A stretch of 64,000 nucleotides of DNA from contig NZ_JAMBLR010000007.1 in the NCBI RefSeq assembly GCF_023336935.1, forward strand, positions 23,962-87,961. Reading direction: 5' to 3'. Below the pieces are notes generated by a model that searched no databases, was not told the origin of the DNA, and saw nothing but the letters and a program-made list of their open reading frames with translations. Of the stretch, positions 44,827-54,246 are shown in pieces. The position numbers were made by a program, and so were the translations under genes. Numbering within the stretch: position 1 is the first letter of the stretch; each line of letters starts with the position of its first letter. The DNA comes from Phascolarctobacterium sp. ET69 (GTDB lineage Bacteria > Bacillota > Negativicutes > Acidaminococcales > Acidaminococcaceae).

Positions 44827-45393
44827 ATGAGGCGCAAAACTTTTGATGTATTGTTTTCTACCAGGGACGGCATGGAAATGCTGGTTAAGGAAAAATGCCT
44901 GTGGCGCAGCCTGTGGTATTTTACCATGAGCGTCGGCCTGTTCTGCGGCGTGATTACAAACCAGTTTTTTCTGGAACAGCCCTTATCGGTACGTTTTGGC
45001 ATTATTGCCGTTGTACTGGTTATAACGGGCGTATGCCTTTTAATGTACGGCTTTTTGCTGCACGGTATTTTGTGTACTATGGGTGCGCTGGCCGGAGATG
45101 CCGTCGGGCTGATTTGCCTTTTGGGCTACACAACGCTGCCTTTTTTAATGCTTACGCCGGTAGCCTTGCTTAGTACAAAAATGTCTTTTACCGGCATTTT
45201 TGTATTGGCGGCGGCAATTCTGGCAGGACTGCTGTGGATGATGTATCTTTTGGTGCGTTCACTGCAGTCGGTATATTTAATTGATTTTAAGCGTGCGCTG
45301 GCTACGGTGCTTTTCAGCTTTTTGCTTATCTATACGGCACTTGTTCTGCCGTTTCAGTTTTTGTTTAAACTGCTTATGCTTAAATTTTCTTAA
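44827..45393 (+). CDS. YIP1-like integral membrane protein
   Basis: A 188-aa protein with five hydrophobic helices. TRDGMEMLVKEK at the N-terminus and GYTTLPFLMLTPVALL in the middle fit the Yip1 domain pattern. Function unknown. It lies 6 bp after sppA and is probably co-transcribed. Confidence 0.65.
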   Translation: MRRKTFDVLFSTRDGMEMLVKEKCLWRSLWYFTMSVGLFCGVITNQFFLEQPLSVRFGIIAVVLVITGVCLLMYGFLLHGILCTMGALAGDAVGLICLLGYTTLPFLMLTPVALLSTKMSFTGIFVLAAAILAGLLWMMYLLVRSLQSVYLIDFKRALATVLFSFLLIYTALVLPFQFLFKLLMLKFS

Positions 45394-45413
45394 CATATAA
45401 AAAATAGTTTTTC

Positions 45414-45442
45414 TTGCAGAAACTTCGTTAACGTGGCATAAT
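45414..45442 (+). promoter_or_regulatory. Promoter of glpX
   Basis: TTGCAG (45414-45419), a 17-nt spacer and CATAAT (45437-45442), 41 nt before the ATG. Confidence 0.7.
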
Positions 45443-45483
45443 TGTTATGAAGTGATTATTAAAATAAAGGAGTTGGGGTAGGA

Positions 45484-46446
45484 ATGAATAGAGAATTATC
45501 CATGGAGTTCGTTCGTGTAACGGAAGCAGCTGCCATTGCTTGCGGACGCAGCGTTGGCCGCGGCGACAAAAACGGTGCTGACCAGCTTGCCGTTGACGCT
45601 ATGAGAAAAATGTTTGACACTGTTAATATCAGCGGTACGGTTGTAATTGGTGAAGGTGAAATGGACGAGGCGCCGATGCTTTACATTGGTGAACATGTAG
45701 GTGCGGGCGGCCCGGAAGTTGATATTGCCGTTGACCCTGTTGAAGGTACAAACCTTGTTGCCAAAGGGCAGCCGGGCGCTATTGCCGTAATTGCCATTGC
45801 TCCCAAAGGATGCCTGCTTCACGCTCCTGACATGTATATGGATAAAATTGCTGTCGGCCCCCGTGCCAAAGGCTGCATCGACATCAACGCTCCGGTTAAG
45901 GAAAACCTGGAACGCGTAGCCAAAGCACTGGACAGAAAAGTCGGCGATTTAACTGTCGTACTGCTCGACCGTGAACGCCATTACGGTTTGATGGATGAAA
46001 TCCGTAGCGCAGGCGCACGTATTCACCTTATTACCGACGGCGACGTAAACCCGATTGTTAATGCCGGCATTGAAGGTACCGGCGTTCATATGTATATCGG
46101 CCGCGGCGGCGCACCGGAAGGCGTACTTGCAGCAGCAGCAATTAAATGCCTTGGCGGCGATATGCAGGCGCGTTTGTGCCCGGAAGACGAAGCACAGGTA
46201 AAACGCTGCCTTGATATGGGCATTGGCGATGTAAATAAAGTTTTAACCCTTGACGATATGGTAAAAGGTGATGACTGCATGTTTACCGCAACCGCTATTA
46301 CGGAATGCCAGCTTTTGAACGGCCTGCGTTATTTTGGTGGCGGCGTGCGTACGCATACCGTTTCCATGCGCTACAAAACTGGTACAGTACGTTTTGTAGA
46401 TGCTGTACACAGCTTTGACCGCAAAGATTTTGCAGTTAAACTTTAA
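45484..46446 (+). CDS. glpX: Class II fructose-1,6-bisphosphatase
   Basis: A 320-aa gluconeogenic phosphatase. VIGEGEMDEAPMLYIGEHVG and VDIAVDPVEGTNLVAKG hold the metal-binding acidic residues, and LDRERHYGLMDEIR and GRGGAPEGVLAAAAIK are class II hallmarks. SD AAGGAG. Monocistronic between promoter and terminator. No other glycolytic gene is adjacent. Confidence 0.95.
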   Translation: MNRELSMEFVRVTEAAAIACGRSVGRGDKNGADQLAVDAMRKMFDTVNISGTVVIGEGEMDEAPMLYIGEHVGAGGPEVDIAVDPVEGTNLVAKGQPGAIAVIAIAPKGCLLHAPDMYMDKIAVGPRAKGCIDINAPVKENLERVAKALDRKVGDLTVVLLDRERHYGLMDEIRSAGARIHLITDGDVNPIVNAGIEGTGVHMYIGRGGAPEGVLAAAAIKCLGGDMQARLCPEDEAQVKRCLDMGIGDVNKVLTLDDMVKGDDCMFTATAITECQLLNGLRYFGGGVRTHTVSMRYKTGTVRFVDAVHSFDRKDFAVKL

Positions 46447-46460
46447 TTTCGGTTTATGGG

Positions 46461-46499
46461 CAGGGTTTTGGCTTCAACGCTGAAACCCTGTTTCATTTT
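46461..46499 (+). terminator. Terminator of glpX
   Basis: CAGGGTTT (46461-46468) pairs with AAACCCTG (46483-46490), then TTTCATTTT. Confidence 0.75.
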
Positions 46500-46519
46500 A
46501 ATATTTTACAGGATTGGTT

Positions 46520-49500
46520 ATGAAAAATTTATTGCTTGATAATGTTGCCGCCATAAATGAAGTGCGGCGCACGGCAGAAGCATTAAAAAAAGGCGGCGTA
46601 AGCCTAAGCGGCGTAAGCGGCCCGGTAAAAACGGTTATTATTGCAGCTCTGGACAGCATTTTTGCGGGACAGGGCTCTTTGGCGTTTCTTGTAAGCGGTC
46701 GCGATGAAATACGCGAATACCGCCGCAGCTTAAACTGGTTTTATCCGGAACTGCCGATGTATGAACTGTATCCTGCGGATTTGCCGCGTGTGCAGGCCGA
46801 TGCCAAAAGCCGCGAGGTACAGGCGGAACGTGTTGCTGCCCTGCGTTTTCTGCGCGGCGAGGAACGCGGCATAGTATTTGTAACCGCCGAAGCGCTTTTA
46901 CAGAAACTGCCTGATAAAACTGCGGCACAGGAAGGCATAGAAATTAATTGCGGCAGCATAACCGACCAGCAGGAACTTATTGCAAAATTCACCGAATTTG
47001 GCTATGAACGCACGCAGCAGGTAGACGCAATCGGCCAGTTTTGCGTGCGCGGCGATATTCTCGATATTTTTCCCATCAACAGCAAACTGCCGCTGCGCGT
47101 AGAATGGTTTGACGATACCGTTGACGCTATACGCAGTTTCAGCCTGGAAAACCAGCGCAGTGTGGAAAATCTCGTGAAAATTAAAATTGTACCTTTGCAG
47201 GAACCTGAACAGGAAAGTTTTAATGCCTCTGTTTTTGATTATGTAAGTGCTAAAACCATACTTTTTGTGGATGAACCATCACGCTTATGGGATTTGGCGG
47301 AAAAAATTTATAACGAAAATAAGGCTTATGCCGACGAATTATGGACGGTACAGGAGCTGACGGAAGCCTGCGGCAATGCTAAAGCAGTATCGCTTGCGGC
47401 TTTGCAGCATAATTATTTTAACGGTTTTACGCAGATTAATATACCAGTGCGCACGGTTGCGCCGTATAACCGCAATACAGAGCTTTTGGCTGGCGATTTG
47501 CGCGGCTGGTTAAACGACGGCATAGTGCCGGTTATTATGATGAGCAGCAGCATAAAGGCGCGCGGGCTTGCCGATACTTTAACGGGCAAAGGCATTACGG
47601 CCGGATATGTTGATGCCGAGCCGTTTCTTATTCCCGGAAGGGTAAGCGTAATCAGCGGCGAGCTTACGGCCGGTTTCAGGTTCTGGAATGAAAACTGGCT
47701 GTTAATTACCGAAAGCGATATTTTCGGCATGCAGAAGCGGCGCCGTCTGCACAGCAAAAATAAAGGCGCGCAGCTGCAGTATTTTTCGGAAATTAAGGCC
47801 GGCGATTACGTTGTCCATTCCGTACACGGCATTGGGCGTTATATTGGCGTGGAAAACGTTGAGGTTGACGGACACCACCGCGACTACCTGCTTTTGCAGT
47901 ATGCGGGTGACGACAAGCTGTATGTGCCTGTTGAGCAGGTAAGCATGCTGCATAAATACATAGGCAACGAAGGCCAGGCTCCGCGTTTAAGTAAAATGGG
48001 CGGCAGCGACTGGAGCCGTACGCAGAAAAGAGCGCAGGCAGCCATTACAATTCTGGCGGAAGAACTTTTGCGTTTATACGCTCAGCGTAAAATTGTGCCG
48101 GGGCATGCTTTTTCGCCGGATACAGAATGGCAGAAAGAATTTGAAGAAAAGTTTCCATACGAGGAAACGCCGGACCAGTTAAAGGCAATTGCCGAAATTA
48201 AAGCCGATATGGAAAAGCCGGTGCCGATGGACAGGCTTTTATGCGGCGACGTCGGTTACGGAAAAACGGAGGTTGCCATACGTGCGGCATTTAAAGCGGT
48301 AATGGACAGCAAACAGGTTGCCTTGCTGGTGCCTACCACGGTGCTTGCCCAGCAGCATTATATGACGGTGCGCGACAGAATGGAGCCTTTTGGCATCAGG
48401 GTTGAAACCATCAGCCGCTTTACAAGCACGAAAGAGCAGAAGCGTATATTAAGCGCTCTGGAAGCAGGTAATGTTGATGTTTTGATAGGTACGCACCGCC
48501 TGCTGCAATCTGATGTGGTATTCCGCGATTTAGGGCTTTTAATTATAGATGAAGAGCAGCGTTTTGGCGTAGCGCAGAAAGAAAAAATAAAAAAATGGAA
48601 AACAGGCATTGATGTATTGTGCCTGTCGGCAACGCCTATTCCGCGCACTTTGCATCTGGCGCTTGTTAACGGGCGCGATATGAGCGTAATTGAATCGCCG
48701 CCGGAGGACCGCCTGCCGGTAGAAACTTATGTTGCCGAATACGACAGCGGCATGATTAAAGAAGCGCTGGAGCGTGAACTGCGGCGCGGCGGCAGAATTT
48801 ACTACGTGCATAACCGCATTACCGGGCTGGAGCGCATTGCCGGTGAACTGCGCAAACTTGTGCCGGGTATCAGCATACGCATAGCGCATGGGCGCATGAG
48901 CGAAGAAATGCTGGAAGATGCAATGATAGATTTTTATGAAGGCAGCTGCGATTTGCTGCTTTCGACCACTATTATAGAAAACGGACTTGATGTTCCTTTA
49001 GCCAACACAATTATTATAGACGGTGCGGAAAACTTCGGCCTGTCGCAGCTTTACCAGATGCGCGGCAGGGTAGGCCGTTCGGCGCGCCTGGCGTACGCTT
49101 ATTTTGTGTACCGGCGCAACAAGCAGCTCAGTGAAATTGCCGAAAAGCGTTTGCAGGCCATCCGCGATTTTACGGAGCTTGGCGCAGGATTTAAAATTGC
49201 CATGCGCGATTTGGAAATACGCGGCGCCGGAAACCTGCTTGGCGCACAGCAGCATGGGCATATTGCCGGTATCGGCTTTGCAGCCTACTGCGAAATGCTG
49301 GAAAGCACAATTAAGCGTTTGAAGGACGGTGCTGAAAAAGGCACGCCCGAACCTGACCCGATTGTTGAAATTAACGTTGACGGTTATATTCCCGACAGTT
49401 ATATCAGCGACCCGCGTTATAAACTTGAACTTTACCGCCGCTTTGCGGAACTTGATTACAGCGAAAAAGACGATTTGCTGGATGAAATTACCGACCGCTT

Positions 49501-49795
49501 CGGTGAACCGCCTGAAGAAATTGTTAACCTCTGGCGTGTGGCGGCGGTGCGCGGTTTATGCCGCAAAATGCGCATTTCCGGCATCAGCACGCGCGGCATT
49601 GAAGTGCGCATAACTTTTAATGAAAACGCAGTGCTTGACACTGATGTTTTGCTGAAAATGATTAATTCAAGCCGCAACGGCATACAGTTAAAAACCGGCA
49701 GACAGCCGCAGCTGCTGCTGAAAATGAATGTTTTAAAAACGGAACCTTTACCCTGGCTGGAAAAGAATTTGCCGCTGCTGGCAGGTAAAAATTAA
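46520..49795 (+). CDS. mfd: Transcription-repair coupling factor Mfd
   Basis: A 1091-aa SF2 translocase. A UvrB-homology module (about 1-350) is followed by the RNA-polymerase interaction domain (KAGDYVVHSVHGIGRYIGVE, about 430), the motor with Walker A GDVGYGKTEVA near 576-586, DEEQRFGV, SATPIPRT, GRVGRSARLAYAYF, and the C-terminal TRCF domain. It removes stalled RNA polymerase at lesions and recruits UvrA. ATG 46520 is chosen; an in-frame TTG two codons earlier is also possible. It opens the conserved mfd-to-lysS block. Confidence 0.96.
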   Translation: MKNLLLDNVAAINEVRRTAEALKKGGVSLSGVSGPVKTVIIAALDSIFAGQGSLAFLVSGRDEIREYRRSLNWFYPELPMYELYPADLPRVQADAKSREVQAERVAALRFLRGEERGIVFVTAEALLQKLPDKTAAQEGIEINCGSITDQQELIAKFTEFGYERTQQVDAIGQFCVRGDILDIFPINSKLPLRVEWFDDTVDAIRSFSLENQRSVENLVKIKIVPLQEPEQESFNASVFDYVSAKTILFVDEPSRLWDLAEKIYNENKAYADELWTVQELTEACGNAKAVSLAALQHNYFNGFTQINIPVRTVAPYNRNTELLAGDLRGWLNDGIVPVIMMSSSIKARGLADTLTGKGITAGYVDAEPFLIPGRVSVISGELTAGFRFWNENWLLITESDIFGMQKRRRLHSKNKGAQLQYFSEIKAGDYVVHSVHGIGRYIGVENVEVDGHHRDYLLLQYAGDDKLYVPVEQVSMLHKYIGNEGQAPRLSKMGGSDWSRTQKRAQAAITILAEELLRLYAQRKIVPGHAFSPDTEWQKEFEEKFPYEETPDQLKAIAEIKADMEKPVPMDRLLCGDVGYGKTEVAIRAAFKAVMDSKQVALLVPTTVLAQQHYMTVRDRMEPFGIRVETISRFTSTKEQKRILSALEAGNVDVLIGTHRLLQSDVVFRDLGLLIIDEEQRFGVAQKEKIKKWKTGIDVLCLSATPIPRTLHLALVNGRDMSVIESPPEDRLPVETYVAEYDSGMIKEALERELRRGGRIYYVHNRITGLERIAGELRKLVPGISIRIAHGRMSEEMLEDAMIDFYEGSCDLLLSTTIIENGLDVPLANTIIIDGAENFGLSQLYQMRGRVGRSARLAYAYFVYRRNKQLSEIAEKRLQAIRDFTELGAGFKIAMRDLEIRGAGNLLGAQQHGHIAGIGFAAYCEMLESTIKRLKDGAEKGTPEPDPIVEINVDGYIPDSYISDPRYKLELYRRFAELDYSEKDDLLDEITDRFGEPPEEIVNLWRVAAVRGLCRKMRISGISTRGIEVRITFNENAVLDTDVLLKMINSSRNGIQLKTGRQPQLLLKMNVLKTEPLPWLEKNLPLLAGKN

Positions 49796-49816
49796 ACGGA
49801 AAGGAGGCATTGGCAA

Positions 49817-51376
49817 ATGGCAGATAAATTTTTGCGCGGGGCCATGATTTTAACCATGGCAGGTTTAATGGTTAAAATACTCGGCTCTGTTAACCGTATT
49901 TTATTATCGCGCCTTTTGGGCGGTGAAGGAATTGGCCTTTACCAGATGGCGTACCCTGTGTTTTTGCTGATGCTTTCCGTTTCCTCGGCCGGAATACCGA
50001 TAGCAATTTCCATTATAGTATCCGAAAAAGTTGCCAAAGGGCAGTTTAAGGCAGCGGAGCAGGTTTTTAAAATTTCGCTGGGGCTGATGGTTATTACAGG
50101 CCTTTGTTTTGCCTTAACACTGTTTTTCGGTGCAGGGTGGCTTGTTGAAAGCGGCTTTGTGCGCGACCCGCGTGCTTATTATGGGCTTATAGCCTTAACA
50201 CCGGCAGTGTTTTTTTCAACAATTCTTGCCAGCTTCCGCGGTTATTTTCAGGGTTATCAGATGATGACGCCGCCTGCCGTATCGCAGATTTTGGAGCAGT
50301 TTACGCGCGTTGTAACCATGGTTGTGCTGGCCTACTGCCTGCTGCCGTACGGTTTGGAATACGCCGCTGCCGGGGCTGCGTTCGGTGCCGTGCCCGGTGC
50401 GATAACGGGCCTTATTGTGCTCAGCTTTTTTTTCAGGCGGTTGCGTAAAAATACGGCGGCTGCGCCTCAGCTTGCCAATACGGAAACAGAATCCGTTTAT
50501 ACCGTTGCCAAAAGGCTGGCAATGCTGGCCCTGCCGGTTTCGTGCGCCAACATAATGGTGCCGGTAACAAGCAGTATAGATATGCTGCTTGTGCCAAACT
50601 GCCTGTATGCCAGCGGTTATACAATAGAACAGGCAACAACGCTGTTCGGTTACCTTACCGGCATGGGCATGCCGCTTGTTATGATGGCCACCATAGTTAC
50701 GGTGTCGCTGGCTGCCGGTATCGTGCCGGCCATTTCAGAAGCATTTACGCTTGGCGATAAACTTACAATTATAAAAAAATCGCGCACGGCCATGAATATT
50801 TGCTGCCTTATAACATTTCCGGCCGCAGCCGGATTATGGGTGCTGGCAACGCCGATTGCGCAGATGATTTACAATGCGCCGCAGGCCGGTGAGGCAATAC
50901 GCCATCTGGCGCCTTCGGCCTGTCTTTTAGGCATACATCAGGTAACAACCGGTATGCTGCAGGGAATAGGCAAAACGGCCGTTCCGATGTGGAATATGCT
51001 GTTGAGTGCCGTTGTAAAAATAGGTGCGGTAATGTTTTTAACGGTAACTCCTCTTAATATTGTCGGTGCGGCATGGGCTTCCAACATTAATTTCGGGCTT
51101 GCGGCGCTGTTAAACATTATTTTTCTGCTGCGCAGCGGCATAACGTTTAACGCTAAGGTTCTGGCAAAACTTTTGGCGGCAACTTTGCTGATGGCCGCAG
51201 CGGCAGAACTTATTTACACATTTGTAAACGGACTTTTTGGCAATACAATAGCAGCAATAACTACAATTTTTGCGGCGATAGCCGTTTATGCCGTGCTGCT
51301 GTTTGTTTTAAAAGCCGTAAGCAAGGATGATTTGGAAAAAATACCGTTTATCGGTTCTAAAATAAAGCGGAGGTGA
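49817..51376 (+). CDS. SpoVB/MurJ-like MOP-superfamily polysaccharide flippase
   Basis: A 519-aa protein with about fourteen helices. The N-terminal ILGSVNRILLSRLLGGEGIG and YPVFLLMLSVSSAGIPIAIS segments and FFSTILASFRGYFQGYQMM match SpoVB/YabM. In Bacillus this gene sits in the same position, after mfd. Members flip lipid-linked cell-wall or polysaccharide precursors. Since the neighbouring sporulation genes are absent, a role in vegetative envelope synthesis is more likely. SD AAGGAGG. Confidence 0.88.
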   Translation: MADKFLRGAMILTMAGLMVKILGSVNRILLSRLLGGEGIGLYQMAYPVFLLMLSVSSAGIPIAISIIVSEKVAKGQFKAAEQVFKISLGLMVITGLCFALTLFFGAGWLVESGFVRDPRAYYGLIALTPAVFFSTILASFRGYFQGYQMMTPPAVSQILEQFTRVVTMVVLAYCLLPYGLEYAAAGAAFGAVPGAITGLIVLSFFFRRLRKNTAAAPQLANTETESVYTVAKRLAMLALPVSCANIMVPVTSSIDMLLVPNCLYASGYTIEQATTLFGYLTGMGMPLVMMATIVTVSLAAGIVPAISEAFTLGDKLTIIKKSRTAMNICCLITFPAAAGLWVLATPIAQMIYNAPQAGEAIRHLAPSACLLGIHQVTTGMLQGIGKTAVPMWNMLLSAVVKIGAVMFLTVTPLNIVGAAWASNINFGLAALLNIIFLLRSGITFNAKVLAKLLAATLLMAAAAELIYTFVNGLFGNTIAAITTIFAAIAVYAVLLFVLKAVSKDDLEKIPFIGSKIKRR

Positions 51377-51380
51377 TTAA

Positions 51381-52850
51381 ATGCATAAAATAACGGTTGT
51401 AGGCCTTGGCCCCGGCAGTGCCGGGCAGCTTTCGGTAGAAACCATGGAACTTTTGAAAAACGGGGAATGCGTTATTCTGCGCACTGCCGTGCATCCAAGC
51501 GTATCGAGACTGACGGAAGAAAAAGTTAATTTTACGTCCTGCGATAATTTTTATGAAGAAGGCGCGTCTTTTGAAGATGTATACGGCAATATTGTAAATT
51601 TTGTGCTTGAAAAAGCACAGACGCAGGATGTTGTTTATGCTGTTCCGGGCAGCCCGCTTGTGGCGGAACGCACGGTTGTGCTTTTGCGGGAACGTGCAGC
51701 TGCGGAAAAGATTGCATTAAAAATTCTGCCTTCCATGAGTTTTTTGGATTTGGCGTATGTGGAACTTGGCATTGACCCGATTGCCGGTTTGAGGATTATT
51801 GACAGCAGCGATTTTGAAGCACTTGCCGACGCAGGAAAATATCCGCTGATGATAACGCAGGTGTACAGCAAATTTGTTGCGTCCGATGTTAAGCTGGCCT
51901 TGATGGATGTGCTTGATGATGAAACGCCGGTGTGGTTTTTGCGCAATTTGGGCCTGCCGGATGAAGAATGCCGCACGGTGCCTTTGTATGAACTCGACCG
52001 TCAGGAAAATATCGACCACCTGACCAGTGTTTTTGTGCCGGAATATAAAGATAAGGTTTCCGTGATGGATGTCCGCCCGTTAACCGATGTAATGGCAACG
52101 CTGCGTTCTCCCGGCGGCTGCCCGTGGGATATGGAACAGACGCACAGCAGCATCCGCAAAAGCCTTATTGAAGAAGTGTACGAACTTCTGGAAGCCATTG
52201 ACAATATGGATTACGAAAACATGAAGGAAGAACTCGGCGATGTTCTTTTGCAGGTGGTATTCCATGCACGCCTGGCAGAAGAAGAAGGCGCGTTTACCAT
52301 GCAGGATGTTGTGGACGAAATTGTGAATAAGCTTATCCGCCGCCATCCGCATGTATATGGCACCATTGAAGTAGGCAGCAGTGATGAAGTGTTGCAAAAC
52401 TGGGATGCCATCAAGCAGACCGAAAAGAAAGAGCGTACCCATGTTCTTGACGGCGTTACCAAAGGCCAGCCTGCGCTTATGCGTGCCTATAAACTTAATT
52501 CCAAAGCAGCAAAAGCCGGGTTCGACTGGCCGGATAATGACGGCGTATGGAATAAAGTGCTGGAAGAAGCGGCAGAACTTAAAGAAGCCGTTGCTTTAAA
52601 AAACAAGGACGAACAGGAACATGAACTTGGCGATTTGCTGTTTTCAATAGCGGCATACGCCAAGCATATCGGCCTTGAGCCGGAAACGGCATTAAACGCT
52701 GCCAACAACCGTTTTGTAAAGCGTTTTTCGTACGTTGAAAGCTGCGTTGAAGAATCCGGCAGGGACTGGAAAGACTTTACACTTGCCGAATTGGACGCTT
52801 TTTGGAATAAGGCGAAATTAATTGAAATAAAGGATTGTGAAAAAAAATAA
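51381..52850 (+). CDS. mazG: Tetrapyrrole methylase-like / MazG nucleotide pyrophosphohydrolase fusion (YabN type)
   Basis: A 489-aa fusion. Residues 1-220 are a SAM-dependent methylase-like domain (ITVVGLGPGSAGQLSVETME, YAVPGSPLVAERTV). Residues 225-480 contain two MazG modules: CPWDMEQTHSSIRKSLIEE, EVYELLEAID, MKEELGDVLLQVVFHA, and later VLEEAAELKEAV and EQEHELGDLLFSIA. MazG hydrolyses aberrant or excess NTPs. The N-terminal activity of YabN-type fusions is uncertain. SD GGAGGTGATTAA. Confidence 0.93.
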   Translation: MHKITVVGLGPGSAGQLSVETMELLKNGECVILRTAVHPSVSRLTEEKVNFTSCDNFYEEGASFEDVYGNIVNFVLEKAQTQDVVYAVPGSPLVAERTVVLLRERAAAEKIALKILPSMSFLDLAYVELGIDPIAGLRIIDSSDFEALADAGKYPLMITQVYSKFVASDVKLALMDVLDDETPVWFLRNLGLPDEECRTVPLYELDRQENIDHLTSVFVPEYKDKVSVMDVRPLTDVMATLRSPGGCPWDMEQTHSSIRKSLIEEVYELLEAIDNMDYENMKEELGDVLLQVVFHARLAEEEGAFTMQDVVDEIVNKLIRRHPHVYGTIEVGSSDEVLQNWDAIKQTEKKERTHVLDGVTKGQPALMRAYKLNSKAAKAGFDWPDNDGVWNKVLEEAAELKEAVALKNKDEQEHELGDLLFSIAAYAKHIGLEPETALNAANNRFVKRFSYVESCVEESGRDWKDFTLAELDAFWNKAKLIEIKDCEKK

Positions 52851-52851
52851 A

Positions 52852-52877
52852 AATATTGCCTGATAAGCAGGAATATT
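52852..52877 (+). terminator. Hairpin after mazG
   Basis: AATATT (52852-52857) and AATATT (52872-52877) flank CCTG/CAGG with one bulged G and an ATAAG loop. There is no real T tract, so termination is uncertain. Confidence 0.4.
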
Positions 52878-52982
52878 GCGTTTTACAGCGAACTTACAAT
52901 TACATGAATTCTATCGGCAAGCTATGCGCTTTTGCAGCAGCTGCCCATAGATAAAATAAAAAACCTTTAAGGGGGATTTCCT

Positions 52983-53261
52983 GTGAACAAAACAGAACTC
53001 GTTGCTGCAGTTGCAGAAAAAACTGGCTTAACTAAAAAAGACGCTGAAAAAGCTTTATGCGCTTTAATTGAAACCGTTAAAGAAGAAGTTGCTAAAAACG
53101 AAAAAGTTCAGCTGATTGGCTTTGGTACTTTTGAAGCACGTAAACGCAATGCACGTACCGGCAAAAATCCGCAGAGCGGCGAAGCTATTGAAATTCCGGC
53201 AGCTACTGTTCCGGCTTTCAAAGCTGGCAAAGCTTTCAAAGACATGGTTAACGCAAAATAA
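52983..53261 (+). CDS. hup: HU-family DNA-binding protein
   Basis: A 92-aa histone-like protein: NKTELVAAVAEKTGLTKKDA, IGFGTFEARKRNARTG and NPQSGEAIEIPA are diagnostic of HU. It bends and compacts DNA. GTG start with AAGGGGGA SD. In Bacillus the S4 protein yabO and the spore genes yabP/yabQ lie between here and divIC; none is present. Confidence 0.95.
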   Translation: MNKTELVAAVAEKTGLTKKDAEKALCALIETVKEEVAKNEKVQLIGFGTFEARKRNARTGKNPQSGEAIEIPAATVPAFKAGKAFKDMVNAK

Positions 53262-53282
53262 TAATTTAACTGCATTAAAATG

Positions 53283-53310
53283 CCGGGCTTAACGAGCCCG
53301 GTATTTTAGT
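53283..53310 (+). terminator. Terminator of hup
   Basis: CCGGGCT (53283-53289) pairs with AGCCCGG (53295-53301), then TATTTTAG. Confidence 0.7.
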
Positions 53311-53334
53311 ATAAACCCAAATTTGGAGGTGCTT

Positions 53335-53661
53335 ATGCCGGAGCGCAGCAGAACCAAAAAGAAAAAACAGCATGATTTTCTGCTGATTTGCCTGATAATT
53401 CTTGCTATCTGCGGTTTTATTATTGCCCGGCAGGAGTATAAAATTTACCAGGTAAATAAAGAGCTTGAAGCAACCACGCAGCGCGTGGAAAATTTAAAGA
53501 AAGATAAAGAAGAACTTGAAGCAGAGAAAAAACGCCTTGACGATTTAAAATACATTGAAAAACTTGCGCGTGAGGACCATAATATGGTTGGCAAGGATGA
53601 AGTGCCGTTATTCATTGTCGACGAAAAAGAAAATAAGGATTCGGATAAGAAAAACAGGTAA
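53335..53661 (+). CDS. divIC: DivIC/FtsB family septum formation protein
   Basis: A 108-aa bitopic protein: a basic N-terminus (RSRTKKKKQH), one membrane helix (LLICLIILAICGFII), a coiled coil (KELEATTQRVENLKKDKEEL), then IEKLAREDHNMV, the conserved FtsB/DivIC end. It forms part of the divisome FtsL-DivIB/FtsQ complex. ATG 53335 follows GGAGGTG. Position matches divIC in Bacillus. Confidence 0.9.
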   Translation: MPERSRTKKKKQHDFLLICLIILAICGFIIARQEYKIYQVNKELEATTQRVENLKKDKEELEAEKKRLDDLKYIEKLAREDHNMVGKDEVPLFIVDEKENKDSDKKNR

Positions 53662-53692
53662 ATTATCTTAAGATTATTTATCTGTTTTTTTA
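53654..53692 (+). terminator. Terminator of divIC
   Basis: ACAGGTAAAT (53654-53663) pairs with ATTTATCTGT (53676-53685) with one G-U pair, then seven T residues. The stem includes the divIC stop codon. Confidence 0.85.
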
Positions 53693-53700
53693 TTTTTTGG

Positions 53701-53730
53701 TTGACACATTTTTAAAAAGAAAGGTATAAT
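53701..53730 (+). promoter_or_regulatory. Promoter of the S1 gene
   Basis: TTGACA (53701-53706), an 18-nt spacer and TATAAT (53725-53730), both perfect hexamers. Confidence 0.88.
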
Positions 53731-53770
53731 GGTGCTATATCAAGTTAATTTAAGGGGGATCGTCTGCTTT

Positions 53771-54196
53771 ATGTCACTTGAAGTAGGTGCAATCGTTGAA
53801 GGTGAAGTAACAGGCATTACCAATTTTGGCGCTTTCGTACAGCTGCCTGAGGGTAAGGTTGGTCTTATTCATATATCCGAAGTTTCTAATGTATATGTGA
53901 AGGACGTACATGATTTTCTGAAAGAAAAGGACAAAGTAAAGGTTAAAGTTTTATCTATTGATGCGCGTGGAAAAATCGGGCTGTCCATTAAACAGCTTAC
54001 CCCGCCGCCGGCTCCGCAGCCCAAACCGCAGCGTCCGGCAGTAAATACGGAACGCCGCAGCTTTAAACCGGCACCGGCACTTTCTTTTGAAGACAAGTTA
54101 TCAAAATTTTTAAAAGACAGCGACGACAGGCTGCTTGACCTTAAGCGCAACACTGAATCCAAACGCGGCGGCCGCGGTGCCAGCCGTGAAAGATAA
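53771..54196 (+). CDS. S1 RNA-binding domain protein (YabR-like)
   Basis: A 141-aa protein. Residues 3-75 are one S1 domain (VGAIVEGEVTGITNFGAFVQ, GLIHISEVSNVYVKDV, VKVLSIDARGKIGLSIKQL). A Pro/Ala/Gln linker and a basic tail ending KRGGRGASRER follow. Same position as yabR in Bacillus. The exact RNA target is unknown. ATG 53771 is 12 nt from a GGGGG SD, rather far; no better in-frame start exists. Confidence 0.88.
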   Translation: MSLEVGAIVEGEVTGITNFGAFVQLPEGKVGLIHISEVSNVYVKDVHDFLKEKDKVKVKVLSIDARGKIGLSIKQLTPPPAPQPKPQRPAVNTERRSFKPAPALSFEDKLSKFLKDSDDRLLDLKRNTESKRGGRGASRER

Positions 54197-54205
54197 GAGC
54201 ATAAT

Positions 54206-54230
54206 GGCACTCCTTGGTGAGTGCCTTTTT
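54206..54230 (+). terminator. Terminator of the S1 gene
   Basis: GGCACTC (54206-54212) pairs with GAGTGCC (54219-54225), then TTTTT. tilS begins 17 nt later. Confidence 0.88.
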
Positions 54231-54246
54231 GTTTTGAGGAGTATAA

